A DNA stretch of 64,000 nucleotides from Pelagibacteraceae bacterium (GTDB taxonomy: Bacteria; Pseudomonadota; Alphaproteobacteria; HIMB59), in NCBI GenBank assembly GCA_002705265.1, contig PAHR01000021.1, forward strand, positions 1-64,000, read 5' to 3'. This document shows positions 25,883-35,071 of this stretch, piece after piece (position 1 is the stretch's first letter; each line of letters opens with the position of its first letter). A program made the translations under genes and the position numbers. A model generated the notes under the pieces. The model was not told the origin of the DNA, did not search any database, and saw only the letters and a list, made by a program, of their open reading frames with translations.

Positions 25883-27331
25883 CTAAGCTAAACCGACGTC
25901 TTTCATCATTCCATCAATCTTGCCTGCAAGTTTATCAAGTGTTTCGCCTACATTTGATCCAGTTTGCATTTCTTGAAGAGCTGCAGCCCATTCTGTTGTT
26001 GTTTCAAAGAATAGTGGCTGTGCTGTGAAATGAATTTTTGATCCATCAATTGAGCTGTTATACTGTTCCATATAACCAGGAGATGTTCCACGAATTTTAT
26101 CATCAAAATCACCTGAAGCCCATACTGACTCTCTAACAGGGTTAACTTGATTGTGCTTAACTCCCCCTGCCATTGCATTTTCAGGACCATTAGCCCATTG
26201 CATCCAATACCAAGCAGCATCTTTATTCTTAGAAAAGTTACTCATTGCAAGAGACCAAATCCAAACGTTTGGAGTCGGTGCACTAGCGCTTGGGTTTGGA
26301 GTGAATCCATGGAATCCAAAGTTTCCAGCTTCTTTATTGTCTGGGTTACCATTGAAGAAGTATCCTAAAATATCAGCATCAAAAATCATTGCTGAAGAAC
26401 CTGCTCCAATGTCATTACCAACCTCATACCAAGTATAGTTAGACCAGTTTTTAGGTCCTGAAGATGAGATCATTTTAACCCATTGCTCGTGAAAGTCTTT
26501 TGAAGCTTGAGAATTCATCGCGGCTTTTAATTTTCCACCATTGTTCTCAAAATCACTAAGACCATAGTTTGCATAAGCAGACATAAACCCTGGATGGATT
26601 GTAGCCCAACTTCTACTTCCTCTAGTTCCTATACCATAAGACCATTCATCTGGGTTTTTGGTAAACCATTCAGCTTGATCAGTCATTTCAGGAAGATTTG
26701 AAGGTGGCTTCATACCAGCCTTATCAAAATATCTCTGATTATAAGTAACACTATTTAGCTCAAAGCCCCATGGCATACACCATTGCTTTGATCCTGCGCC
26801 ACCTGGTACTTCACCAGCTACACCACTCCAAGAACAAGCATCTCTTAAATTACCAACAACGTCGTTCCAGTTGTAGCTAGGATTAGTTTTGCTTGAATCG
26901 CCAATATAGTCATTCAAGTCTGCACACCATCCTGCTGGTCCGTAAGTCCAAGTCATATAAGCACCTGTCATAAAAGCATCATATTCTGATGACTTAGATG
27001 ATAGGGCTGCTGTTACTTTATCAAAATAAACATCTTCAGCAAAAATATCGTACTCGACATTCATTCCAGTCAAAGCTTTGAAATTATCAAGCTCGGCTAT
27101 CATGGAATCCATGTATGGATGTTTGTTCATTAAAAGCTTTATCGTTGTGCCACTGTGTTTCTTCCAATCAAAGTCTTGTGCGGCTAAAGCACTAGTAACC
27201 TGAGTTCCCATTAACTGCGTTAATGCAGCGAACCCAATACCATATTTACCTGCTTTGATTAGGAGATCACGTCTAGACATCTTTCCTTTAAGGAAAGTGT
27301 CAACGGCATTCTTCATTTTTGAATGAGACAT
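25883..27331 (-). CDS. Extracellular solute-binding protein (sugar/polyol), Tat-type signal (system B)
   Basis: This 482-residue family 1 binding protein is the periplasmic receptor of system B. The N-terminus has a twin-arginine motif SRRDLLIKAG (about 19-28), a hydrophobic stretch and an AxA-like cleavage region near SALAA (about 47-51). The body is Trp- and Tyr-rich, as in carbohydrate receptors. The start at 27331 is fixed by GGAGGG about 7 nt upstream. Base composition is richer than in neighbours, suggesting high expression. It is the first gene of the 14-gene leftward run. It shares general fold and signal type, but little obvious sequence, with the receptor of system A. Confidence 0.92.
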   Translation of the reverse strand: MSHSKMKNAVDTFLKGKMSRRDLLIKAGKYGIGFAALTQLMGTQVTSALAAQDFDWKKHSGTTIKLLMNKHPYMDSMIAELDNFKALTGMNVEYDIFAEDVYFDKVTAALSSKSSEYDAFMTGAYMTWTYGPAGWCADLNDYIGDSSKTNPSYNWNDVVGNLRDACSWSGVAGEVPGGAGSKQWCMPWGFELNSVTYNQRYFDKAGMKPPSNLPEMTDQAEWFTKNPDEWSYGIGTRGSRSWATIHPGFMSAYANYGLSDFENNGGKLKAAMNSQASKDFHEQWVKMISSSGPKNWSNYTWYEVGNDIGAGSSAMIFDADILGYFFNGNPDNKEAGNFGFHGFTPNPSASAPTPNVWIWSLAMSNFSKNKDAAWYWMQWANGPENAMAGGVKHNQVNPVRESVWASGDFDDKIRGTSPGYMEQYNSSIDGSKIHFTAQPLFFETTTEWAAALQEMQTGSNVGETLDKLAGKIDGMMKDVGLA

Positions 27332-27367
27332 AAATATATTCCCTCCTACTTTTATTTAATCATTTGA

Positions 27368-27395
27368 ATTTTAGCACGTTTGATGTTAAAAACAA
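27368..27395 (-). promoter_or_regulatory. Predicted promoter of the system B operon
   Basis: On the minus strand TTGTTT (27390-27395) and TAAAAT (27368-27373) are separated by 16 nt, giving a plausible sigma-70-type promoter. It would start transcription near 27361, about 30 nt upstream of the binding-protein ATG. The 122-nt gap also has to serve the rightward genes at 27454; no clear plus-strand promoter was recognised. Confidence 0.45.
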
Positions 27396-27453
27396 CAAAG
27401 TTTGTGTTATTTTAGGCCAATAAGCCGATACATAATTTATAAATTCATAAAAA

Positions 27454-28758
27454 ATGACTGATTATTTAGGAGTTATCAACAGCCTCATAAAAGGCGACTA
27501 TATAAGCCCTTCATCTAAAGAAAAAATATCAATTCCAATTGAAGAAATAAAAATTGTAAAATCAATCATTGATTTGGAATTTAAATTTTCAAATAAATTA
27601 TTTAACAAAAAAAATTTGATATTGGCTGGAAATAATTCATACAAAGCTTTCGGGGATAAAGTTGAGTCATCACTTAAAAACAATAATATAAATTATGATC
27701 TTAAGATTTTAAATAATTATACTTCTAGTCTTGAGTTTGCTAGAAAATTAGCTGACGTTGTTAAAGATTACGAAAATATAATTGCTATAGGGTCTGGTTC
27801 ATTAATAGACATTTGTAAATTTATTGCATCTAGCAATAATCAAAAATTAATTGTGTTTTGTAGTTCGCTCACTGCTGCTGCCACAACGAGCACAGTTTCC
27901 TTAACTAACAATGGAATAAAAAGTTCATTAAATTCTCATATACCTGAAGCAATTATAATTGATTTAGATAATCTTAAAAAAGCCCCTCCGCGTCTTTTAA
28001 GAAGCGCACTAGGTGATGTTTTATGTAGAAGCACATGCCAAATTGATTGGCTTACTTCTCACTTTCTTTTAAAAACAAAATACGACGAGACACCATTTGA
28101 ACTTCAATATGACGATGAGTCTTTTCTTTTGCATAATTCAAACAAAATATTAATTGGCGATTATGATGCATTGGCTGCATTATCTAGAATGACTCTATTA
28201 AACGGTATTGCTGCAATAATTATAGGGTCAACTCATGCGGGAAGTATGGGGGAACATTTAATTAGTCATTACATAGATATGTTTATGGGCGATGACCATC
28301 CAGGCACTCTTCATGGAGAACAGGTAGGAGTTGCAACTCTTTTAGTTTCTAGAATTCAAAATCAAATCATAAATAATTCTAATATTTTAGAGTTTAAAAA
28401 TATTGATATTTCAAAAAAAAAATTCCAAAACCTCTTTAGTAATGATTTGTCATCAAAGATGTATGAGCAATTTAAAATGAAATATTTTGATAGCGAAAAA
28501 TTAAATAGAATAAATTTTTATTTAAAACAAAATTGGGAGAACCACAGGTCTATTTTGAAGAAACATCTTTTGCCAACAGAAAAAATTAAAAATGCTTTAG
28601 AAAACTGTGGCGCTTTAACAAATAACGAGGATCTTAAAATTTCAAATAAATTTTACAATGAAGCTATTGAAAACTCATTTTTACTTAGAGATAGGTTTTC
28701 TTACCTTGATATTGCTCACTATACCGAAACTATTAAAAATTATCAATTTATGGAATAA
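27454..28758 (+). CDS. Glycerol-1-phosphate dehydrogenase-like (EgsA/AraM family) enzyme, copy 2
   Basis: The 434-residue paralogue of the gene at 4539 has the cofactor loop AIGSGSLIDICKFIA, a block VLCRSTCQIDWLTSHFLL shared with copy 1, and metal histidines in HAGSMGEHLISHYIDM and HPGTLHGEQVG. It runs divergently from the system B operon and is followed by glpD, with which it probably shares a message. A role in oxidising a glycerol- or polyol-phosphate is likely. One copy per transport cluster suggests a shared chemical step for both systems. The ATG at 27454 matches copy 1 in alignment. Confidence 0.85.
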   Translation: MTDYLGVINSLIKGDYISPSSKEKISIPIEEIKIVKSIIDLEFKFSNKLFNKKNLILAGNNSYKAFGDKVESSLKNNNINYDLKILNNYTSSLEFARKLADVVKDYENIIAIGSGSLIDICKFIASSNNQKLIVFCSSLTAAATTSTVSLTNNGIKSSLNSHIPEAIIIDLDNLKKAPPRLLRSALGDVLCRSTCQIDWLTSHFLLKTKYDETPFELQYDDESFLLHNSNKILIGDYDALAALSRMTLLNGIAAIIIGSTHAGSMGEHLISHYIDMFMGDDHPGTLHGEQVGVATLLVSRIQNQIINNSNILEFKNIDISKKKFQNLFSNDLSSKMYEQFKMKYFDSEKLNRINFYLKQNWENHRSILKKHLLPTEKIKNALENCGALTNNEDLKISNKFYNEAIENSFLLRDRFSYLDIAHYTETIKNYQFME

Positions 28759-28771
28759 GATTATAAAAATT

Positions 28772-30205
28772 TTGGAAGATTTAATAATAATAGGTGGTGG
28801 AATTAATGGCGCTGGAATTGCGAGAGATGCTGCGGGCAGAGGATTAAAAGTTACGCTAATTGAAAAAGGGGACTTGGGAGCAAAAACTTCTTCATGGTCA
28901 ACTAAATTAATTCATGGTGGTATTCGTTATTTAGAAAATTATGAATTTAGATTAGTTAGAGAATCTCTTAAAGAGAGAGAAGTAATAAAAAAAATTGCCC
29001 CACATATTACAAAGCCGATGCGATTTGTATTGCCCCATGTACCTAGTTTGAGATCAACGTGGTTAATTCGATTAGGTCTCGCTTTATATGATCGGCTTGG
29101 GGGGATTACTACATTTCCAAAATCTAGAGTAATTTCATTAAACAAGGAATTTGAAAACAATCCAATTAAATCAAATTTTAAAATAGGATATGAGTACTCT
29201 GATTTATTTGTTGATGACTCGCGCCTAGTTCTTTTGAATGCGGAGGACGCTATAAATAGAGGTGCGCGTATTTTTACAAATACAAATATATCTAAAGCAG
29301 TAAGAAAAAAAAATAGTTGGAATATTTATTTAGAAAATGGGGATATGTTATCATCAAAAGTTATTATTAATGCTGCTGGCCCTTATGCTTTAGAAGTATT
29401 GGAAAATATTTTTGGTATTCATTCAAAGAAAAAAATTCGTCATGTTCAAGGCAGCCACATAGTTGTGAAAAAATTATATAAAGGGGACCAAGCTTATATT
29501 CTTCAATTAGACGATAAAAGAATAATATTTTTGATACCATATTTAGAGCAATACACTTTGATTGGAACCACTGATAATGAAGTTAAAAGTTTTGAAAATC
29601 CCAAAATAACCAATCAAGAAAAAAACTATCTCATTAACGCAGTAAATAATTTTATAAAAACAAAAATGAGTGAACAGGATATAGTTTGGTCTTATTCTGG
29701 GGTTAGACCATTAGTTGAGGACTATAATAAAAAAGCATCAAAAGTAACAAGGGATTATACTTTCGAAATTGAAGAGAAGAATGCTCCAATTCTTACAATC
29801 TTTGGTGGGAAGCTAACTACTTATAGAAAGTTGTCAGAACATGCATTAGAAAAGCTTTCAAAATATTTGGTATTTTCTAAAGAATCATGGACAGACAAAA
29901 AAATTCTTCCTGGGGGGAGCGCAAAGTCACAAGTAAAAATACAGTTACCAAATAAATTTTTAGAAAGATTTGAGAGTGCTTACGGCAGTAAAATAATCAA
30001 ATTAAATCAGTATTATAATGAATTAAAAAATGGCGGGGAGATAATTACCAAAGATCTTTATGAATTTGAAATTAAATATTTAGTTAAGGAAGAAATGGCA
30101 AAAACATCAGACGATATTCTCTTTAGAAGAACAAAATTAGGTATTAATTTTCCAATAAGCAAAATAGCTAAATTAGAAGCTATTTTAAAAAAATACCTAA
30201 TATAA
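28772..30205 (+). CDS. glpD: Glycerol-3-phosphate dehydrogenase (FAD, GlpD family)
   Basis: This membrane-associated flavoenzyme oxidises sn-glycerol-3-phosphate to DHAP and passes electrons to quinone. The FAD loop GGGINGAGIARDAAGRG opens the protein, followed by TKLIHGGIRYLENYEFRLV and, later, the second conserved block FGGKLTTYRKLSEHA. The track start at 28658 lies inside the preceding gene. Family alignment starts at the residues just before EDLIIIGGG, so I place the start at TTG 28772. There is no ATG nearby and no strong ribosome binding site, so the exact start is uncertain. EryB of the erythritol pathway belongs to the same family, so a different polyol phosphate remains possible. Confidence 0.88.
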   Translation: MEDLIIIGGGINGAGIARDAAGRGLKVTLIEKGDLGAKTSSWSTKLIHGGIRYLENYEFRLVRESLKEREVIKKIAPHITKPMRFVLPHVPSLRSTWLIRLGLALYDRLGGITTFPKSRVISLNKEFENNPIKSNFKIGYEYSDLFVDDSRLVLLNAEDAINRGARIFTNTNISKAVRKKNSWNIYLENGDMLSSKVIINAAGPYALEVLENIFGIHSKKKIRHVQGSHIVVKKLYKGDQAYILQLDDKRIIFLIPYLEQYTLIGTTDNEVKSFENPKITNQEKNYLINAVNNFIKTKMSEQDIVWSYSGVRPLVEDYNKKASKVTRDYTFEIEEKNAPILTIFGGKLTTYRKLSEHALEKLSKYLVFSKESWTDKKILPGGSAKSQVKIQLPNKFLERFESAYGSKIIKLNQYYNELKNGGEIITKDLYEFEIKYLVKEEMAKTSDDILFRRTKLGINFPISKIAKLEAILKKYLI

Positions 30206-30319
30206 AGCTAACATGATCGGTAAATAAAAAATTAAAGAAATATTTAGCTAAATGATAAAAATTAAAAGTTATATTATTTAGTATCTTGTTTTATCAAAAT
30301 AATTTACCACATATTTAAC

Positions 30320-31192
30320 ATGGAACTAATAAAAGATATAAGCCAAGAAAATTTTCTAAAAGAAGTAGTTGAAGAATCCAAGACATTGCCTGTATTGGTT
30401 GATTTTTGGGCTCCTTGGTGCGGGCCATGTAAACAACTTACTCCTTTACTTGAAAAAATAGTTAATGAAAATAATGGTAAAATCTTACTAGCTAAAATCA
30501 ATGTTGATGACAATAAAGAACTAGCTGCTAAACTAAATGTTCAGTCAATACCGACTGTTTATGCGTTTGTTAACGGTAAGCCAATTGATGCATTTCAAGG
30601 CGCACAGCCTGAAGATAAAATTAGACAGTTGATCGCAAAAATGATCGAACTAACACCAGGCAATGAAATCCAAAAATTATTAGAGGAAGCAAATAGCAAA
30701 TTTAAAGAAGAATTATTTGAGGAAGCACAAACTATTTACGAAAAACTTATAGGAATGGATTCTTCTAATCAAAATATAATTATTGGGCTGTTAAGAACTT
30801 ATTATCAACTTAAAAAAAACAACGAGGCTATTGAGCTTTATGAGTCACTTGACTCTGAAATAATCAAAAACGATGAAATTGAAAAAATTATTAACTTAAT
30901 TAAATCATTTAATAATCCAGAATTTAATGAAGAAGAACTTAATGAGATAAATAATTTCGTATTAAAAAATCCTAATGACAAAAAAGAAAGATTTAAATTG
31001 TCGAACATGTTATTGAAACAACAAAAAATTAAAGAAGCTTTTGATCATTTACTCTTAATTTATGAACAAGATCCTAACTGGAATGATTCAGCAGCAAAAC
31101 AAAAACTTTTGGAATATTTTGAAATGCTCGGCGCAGGAGATTCAAATGTTATTGCAGCTAGAAAAAAATTATCTAGTATGATGTTTAAGTAA
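30320..31192 (+). CDS. cnoX: Thioredoxin-TPR co-chaperone (CnoX/YbbN family)
   Basis: The 290-residue protein has an N-terminal thioredoxin domain (about 1-108) with an intact WCGPC site at 33-37 and a cis-Pro loop (SIPTVYAF). A helical TPR-like region follows (about 115-290). CnoX proteins protect unfolded proteins from oxidation and hand them to GroEL. Both active-site cysteines are kept, as expected for alphaproteobacterial members, whereas the E. coli protein lacks one. It is followed directly by the Lon-N-domain gene (1-nt overlap), a common alphaproteobacterial pairing. Confidence 0.92.
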   Translation: MELIKDISQENFLKEVVEESKTLPVLVDFWAPWCGPCKQLTPLLEKIVNENNGKILLAKINVDDNKELAAKLNVQSIPTVYAFVNGKPIDAFQGAQPEDKIRQLIAKMIELTPGNEIQKLLEEANSKFKEELFEEAQTIYEKLIGMDSSNQNIIIGLLRTYYQLKKNNEAIELYESLDSEIIKNDEIEKIINLIKSFNNPEFNEEELNEINNFVLKNPNDKKERFKLSNMLLKQQKIKEAFDHLLLIYEQDPNWNDSAAKQKLLEYFEMLGAGDSNVIAARKKLSSMMFK

Positions 31193-31842
31193 TGAACGAA
31201 AATACAAAGAAATTATTTGAAGTTGGTGCTTCAGATATTCCAAATCAACTGCCAATTTTTCCCTTAGATAATGTTTTATTATTACCTTTTGGCAAGTTAC
31301 CTTTAAATATTTTTGAAGAAAGATACATAAATATGATTTTTGATGTCCTTCAAAATAAGAGGTTAGTGGGAATTGTTCAGCCCAAAAACAATAATGGAGA
31401 TTTTTTTAAAGTAGGGTGTGTTGGAAAAATTACATCCTATATTGAAACGCCAGATCATAGAATTGTATTAAATTTGGACGGGGTTTGTCGCTTTAATTTA
31501 CTAGACTCCCAACTAACAACCAAAGGATACCATAAAGCTAATATTTCTATTGATAATTTTATTCATGACATAGACCTTATTGAACCAATGATAGATAGGG
31601 AAAATCTTATTAAAAAATATACAAATTTTTTTAAAATTAAGAAATATGAACTTGACTTAGACGTGCTTGAAGAAACTTCAAATTTGCAATTAATAACTAC
31701 TCTTACAATGCTTGCTCCATTCAATAAAATTGATAATCAAGCTATACTTGAAGCTAAAAATCTTTCTGAAAGATTAAAGGTTATAAACTCTATATTAGAT
31801 CTCAATACTTTTAAAATAGTTGGAAGTACATCGAAACATTAA
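31192..31842 (+). CDS. Lon N-terminal-domain (substrate-binding) protein
   Basis: The 216-residue protein consists of the LonN/PUA-like domain without ATPase or protease parts. LPIFPLDNVLLLPFGKLPLNIFEERY is the usual opening, followed by GCVGKITSY and a C-terminal helical bundle (TMLAPFNKIDNQAILEAKNLSERL). Free-standing versions are widespread in alphaproteobacteria next to cnoX. They are thought to work in protein quality control, but the mechanism is unknown. It starts at the stop of cnoX (overlap 1 nt) and converges with the flavoprotein gene by 4 nt. Confidence 0.88.
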   Translation: MNENTKKLFEVGASDIPNQLPIFPLDNVLLLPFGKLPLNIFEERYINMIFDVLQNKRLVGIVQPKNNNGDFFKVGCVGKITSYIETPDHRIVLNLDGVCRFNLLDSQLTTKGYHKANISIDNFIHDIDLIEPMIDRENLIKKYTNFFKIKKYELDLDVLEETSNLQLITTLTMLAPFNKIDNQAILEAKNLSERLKVINSILDLNTFKIVGSTSKH

Positions 31843-32981
31843 TCGAATATTTTATTTTTTCCCATTGCCTGTTGAACAAAGACCTCTCTAATAAAATTAA
31901 AATTCTTTAAAACTTTCAAGCTGGCTTTCCCAAAAAATTTTGTAATTGGGCTGTTAGAATTATATGTTTTGTTAATTATTTCTGTAAAGAAAAAATAAAT
32001 AGAGCTTTCAAATTTTCTTTGATAATAAAATAATTTATTAAAATTTTTAGACGAAAGTCCTTCGGTTTCTATCAACTTATTAAGTCCTTGAATATCTTTG
32101 ATGCCTAAATTCCATCCTTGCCCCGCTACAGGGTGTATTGATCTTGAACAATCTCCTAAAAATATTAAATTTTCAAATACATTTATAGAATTAAATAAAT
32201 ACGGGCTAATCTTGTATGAAAAAAAATCTTTTGATAAGTTTATTTTCCCATGAGTTTTATAAAAATTTTTCTTTATAATATTTTTTAATTCTACAAATGA
32301 TATTTCATCTTTTGTAGAATATATAAATGTCGAATATGTATTATTTTTATATGGGGCCGGCAAAGCCGCCAAAGGTCCATTTTTTGTAAAATATTCATAG
32401 GCTTTATTATTGTGATTAAAAGAATGATAAAAAAACCCAACATAAGCTCTATGACCTGAAGATCCTTTAAAAAAATATTTTGGGTTTACTTTTTTTTGTA
32501 TTTCTTTTCCTGTTGCAATAATTACTTTTTCAAAATTATAAGTTTTATTCTTTATTTTGATAATCTTTTGCTTATTTAGTTCCTCTAGCCCCACTAAGGT
32601 TTTATCTAATAATGATTTTTTTTTTAATAAATACTTATGGGATTTTGCCAAAAGATCTTTATTAAAAATTACAGAACCCATAGTTTCGTTATTATTTTCG
32701 AAAATTAAGCTTTCATTTTCCTGATAATGAGTCTTAATAATAATTTGATTTATGTCCTTCTGCTCTTTTTTAAGATCTCTCCACATGTCTATTGATTCTA
32801 AAAAATCCCTAGAATTAGCGTTTATAGCCAAAGTTCTTTGATCATCATATTTATTAGATATTTTCTCTTTTTCAATTACGAGAACCTTGTGCTTTTTTTT
32901 GATTAATGAGATTGCCAATAAAGAGCCAATTAACCCAGATCCGACAATCAAAAAATCATATTTAAGTATTTTATTTTCCAT
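31839..32981 (-). CDS. FAD-dependent ubiquinone-biosynthesis hydroxylase (UbiH/UbiF/UbiL family)
   Basis: The 380-residue flavoprotein monooxygenase has the N-terminal GxGxxG loop VGSGLIGSLLAISL and a terminal-domain block FLGDCSRSIHPVAGQGWNLGI that contains the family's GD(A/S) and HP motifs. It hydroxylates the benzoquinone ring during ubiquinone synthesis at the inner membrane. Alphaproteobacteria use several paralogues (UbiH, UbiF, UbiL, UbiM), and the exact ring position cannot be assigned from sequence. It is divergent from ftsK with a 26-nt gap. Confidence 0.87.
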   Translation of the reverse strand: MENKILKYDFLIVGSGLIGSLLAISLIKKKHKVLVIEKEKISNKYDDQRTLAINANSRDFLESIDMWRDLKKEQKDINQIIIKTHYQENESLIFENNNETMGSVIFNKDLLAKSHKYLLKKKSLLDKTLVGLEELNKQKIIKIKNKTYNFEKVIIATGKEIQKKVNPKYFFKGSSGHRAYVGFFYHSFNHNNKAYEYFTKNGPLAALPAPYKNNTYSTFIYSTKDEISFVELKNIIKKNFYKTHGKINLSKDFFSYKISPYLFNSINVFENLIFLGDCSRSIHPVAGQGWNLGIKDIQGLNKLIETEGLSSKNFNKLFYYQRKFESSIYFFFTEIINKTYNSNSPITKFFGKASLKVLKNFNFIREVFVQQAMGKNKIFD

Positions 32982-33007
32982 TGTTGTGAATATATTAATT
33001 TTATACC

Positions 33008-35071
33008 ATGAGTTATAAGTTTTTTCCTAATTCATTATTATTATTACTGAATAAATTATGGGGCTGGATACAATTTGTAATTTATTTAGCTTTATTTATA
33101 TATTTTGCTGTTTCGCTTTATTCGTTTAATCCCAATGATAGTTCGCTGTTTGTTATTTCTTCAGACCCTATTAGTAATTATTTTAATAAATACGGGTCTT
33201 ACTTATCTAGTTTTTTAATATATTTTTTTGGATCCTTTTCTTGTCTTATTCCAATATTTTTTTTAATAGGATGTTTTCATAAAATTAATAAATCAAATTT
33301 TGAATTTATTTTCTTAAGATTATTAATTTATCTTATTTCTATAATTTTAATTGAACAAATATTTATTTTTTACAACATCAATCTTAATTTATTTGGGGAA
33401 AATTATATTTGGGGAATAATTGGGTTGCGGCTATACGGATTATACCAAAATCTATATTTTGATTTATTGCTTTTAGCATTGGGACTTATCGGGGTGTTTG
33501 TTTCACTTAATATATTTAGTTTTTTCAAATTAAAATTAAGTTTTAAATTTTTCAAGTTAAAAAAAATTAAATCTCATTCTACTAGCAAAGCTAAAAAATT
33601 TGATCCATTAGTTTCTAAAAACTTTCCAACGGATATAAATGAAAATATAGCCGAAACAGATAAAATAATGTTATCAAAATATACAAAGCCATCTTTAGAT
33701 AACCTGAACAATGAAAAAAATAAATCTACCGACAAGGTTGATAAAGATCTTTTAAAAGATGATGCAAAATTTATTGAGGGTGTATTTAACGATTTTAATA
33801 TTACTATTGAGGTTATAAATATAAAAGTTGGTCCGGTGGTTACTCTTTATGAAGTTCTGCCAGCACCAGGTATAAAAATTAACTCAATTATAAATTTAGC
33901 TGATGATATTTCTAGAAGCATGGGCGCAACATCAGTTAGAATTGCTCAGGTGTTTGGCACAAAATTTATTGGCATTGAAATTCCTAATAAAGAAAGGGAG
34001 GTTGTTACTATAAGAGAGCTAATCGCCTCTAGTGAATTTAAAAAAACAGGCGGTAAAATACCAATATGTATAGGCAAGGATATTACAGGAAATACAGAGG
34101 TAATTGACTTAACAAGAACCCCTCACTTACTAGTAGCTGGTACGACTGGATCAGGAAAGTCGGTTTTTATTAATAGTATGCTAACTAGTATTCTTTACAA
34201 ATTCTCTCCGTCAGAATTGAGATTAATATTGATTGATCCTAAAATGTTGGAATTGAGCGTTTATAATGACATACCTCATTTACTAACACCCGTTGTTACA
34301 GAACCAAGAAAATCGGTCACTGCTTTAAAGTGGGTTTGTTTAGAAATGGAGAGAAGATATAAGGTTATGAATGAAGTTGGCTCAAGAACATTAGAAAACT
34401 ATAACGCTGACGCAAAAGACAAAATGCCATTCATTGTAATAGTAATTGATGAAATGGCAGACTTAATGATGACAGCCGGAAAAGAAGTTGAACATTACGT
34501 CCAAAGATTAGCTCAAATGGCTAGGGCTTGCGGCATACATTTAGTTATGGCCACACAGCGTCCAAGTGTGGATATTATAACAGGTAGCATAAAGGCAAAT
34601 TTTCCTACAAGAATTAGTTTTCAAGTAGCGAGCAAATATGACAGCAGAACTATTCTTGGCGAAGTGGGTGCCGAGCAGCTTTTAGGCAATGGTGATATGC
34701 TAATGATGAAAAACGGTAGCAGCATACTTAGATACCAATCTGCATTTATGTCAGACAAAGAAGTACAAAAAATGATTAAAGAAATTAAATCACATCAAGA
34801 AGTTCAATATGTTGAAGAAATAGGAAATATAATTAACAGTGACTCTGAAAACGGAATTAATTTAAAATTAAGCACTGAGGACGAAGAGCTCATTACTAAG
34901 TCAATCGATTTAATAAAAAGCAGTGGAAGGGCATCTACAAGTTACCTTCAAAGAAATTTTCAAATAGGATATAACAAGGCGGCAAGAATAATGGAGGTTT
35001 TAGAGGAAAGAGGAGTTGTTTCATCGCCCAATCATTCTGGTAAAAGAGAAGTTTTAATAAATACTAATTGA
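33008..35071 (+). CDS. ftsK: DNA translocase FtsK
   Basis: The 687-residue septal DNA pump has four N-terminal membrane segments (about 15-175), a short Lys-rich linker and the alpha-beta motor. Walker A is GTTGSGKSV at about 377-385 and Walker B is IVIVIDEMADLM. The C-terminal winged-helix gamma domain (about 618-687; YLQRNFQIGYNKAARIMEVLEERG) reads KOPS-like sequences. It aligns and clears chromosome termini at division. It is shorter than the E. coli protein because the linker is reduced, which suits a small genome. The 3' end overlaps the wHTH gene tail-to-tail by 8 nt. Confidence 0.95.
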   Translation: MSYKFFPNSLLLLLNKLWGWIQFVIYLALFIYFAVSLYSFNPNDSSLFVISSDPISNYFNKYGSYLSSFLIYFFGSFSCLIPIFFLIGCFHKINKSNFEFIFLRLLIYLISIILIEQIFIFYNINLNLFGENYIWGIIGLRLYGLYQNLYFDLLLLALGLIGVFVSLNIFSFFKLKLSFKFFKLKKIKSHSTSKAKKFDPLVSKNFPTDINENIAETDKIMLSKYTKPSLDNLNNEKNKSTDKVDKDLLKDDAKFIEGVFNDFNITIEVINIKVGPVVTLYEVLPAPGIKINSIINLADDISRSMGATSVRIAQVFGTKFIGIEIPNKEREVVTIRELIASSEFKKTGGKIPICIGKDITGNTEVIDLTRTPHLLVAGTTGSGKSVFINSMLTSILYKFSPSELRLILIDPKMLELSVYNDIPHLLTPVVTEPRKSVTALKWVCLEMERRYKVMNEVGSRTLENYNADAKDKMPFIVIVIDEMADLMMTAGKEVEHYVQRLAQMARACGIHLVMATQRPSVDIITGSIKANFPTRISFQVASKYDSRTILGEVGAEQLLGNGDMLMMKNGSSILRYQSAFMSDKEVQKMIKEIKSHQEVQYVEEIGNIINSDSENGINLKLSTEDEELITKSIDLIKSSGRASTSYLQRNFQIGYNKAARIMEVLEERGVVSSPNHSGKREVLINTN

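Noticed and set aside
28658-28771. N-terminal extension of GlpD given by the ORF track
   Set aside because: It lies inside the preceding dehydrogenase gene and has no counterpart in GlpD proteins, which start just before the FAD loop.
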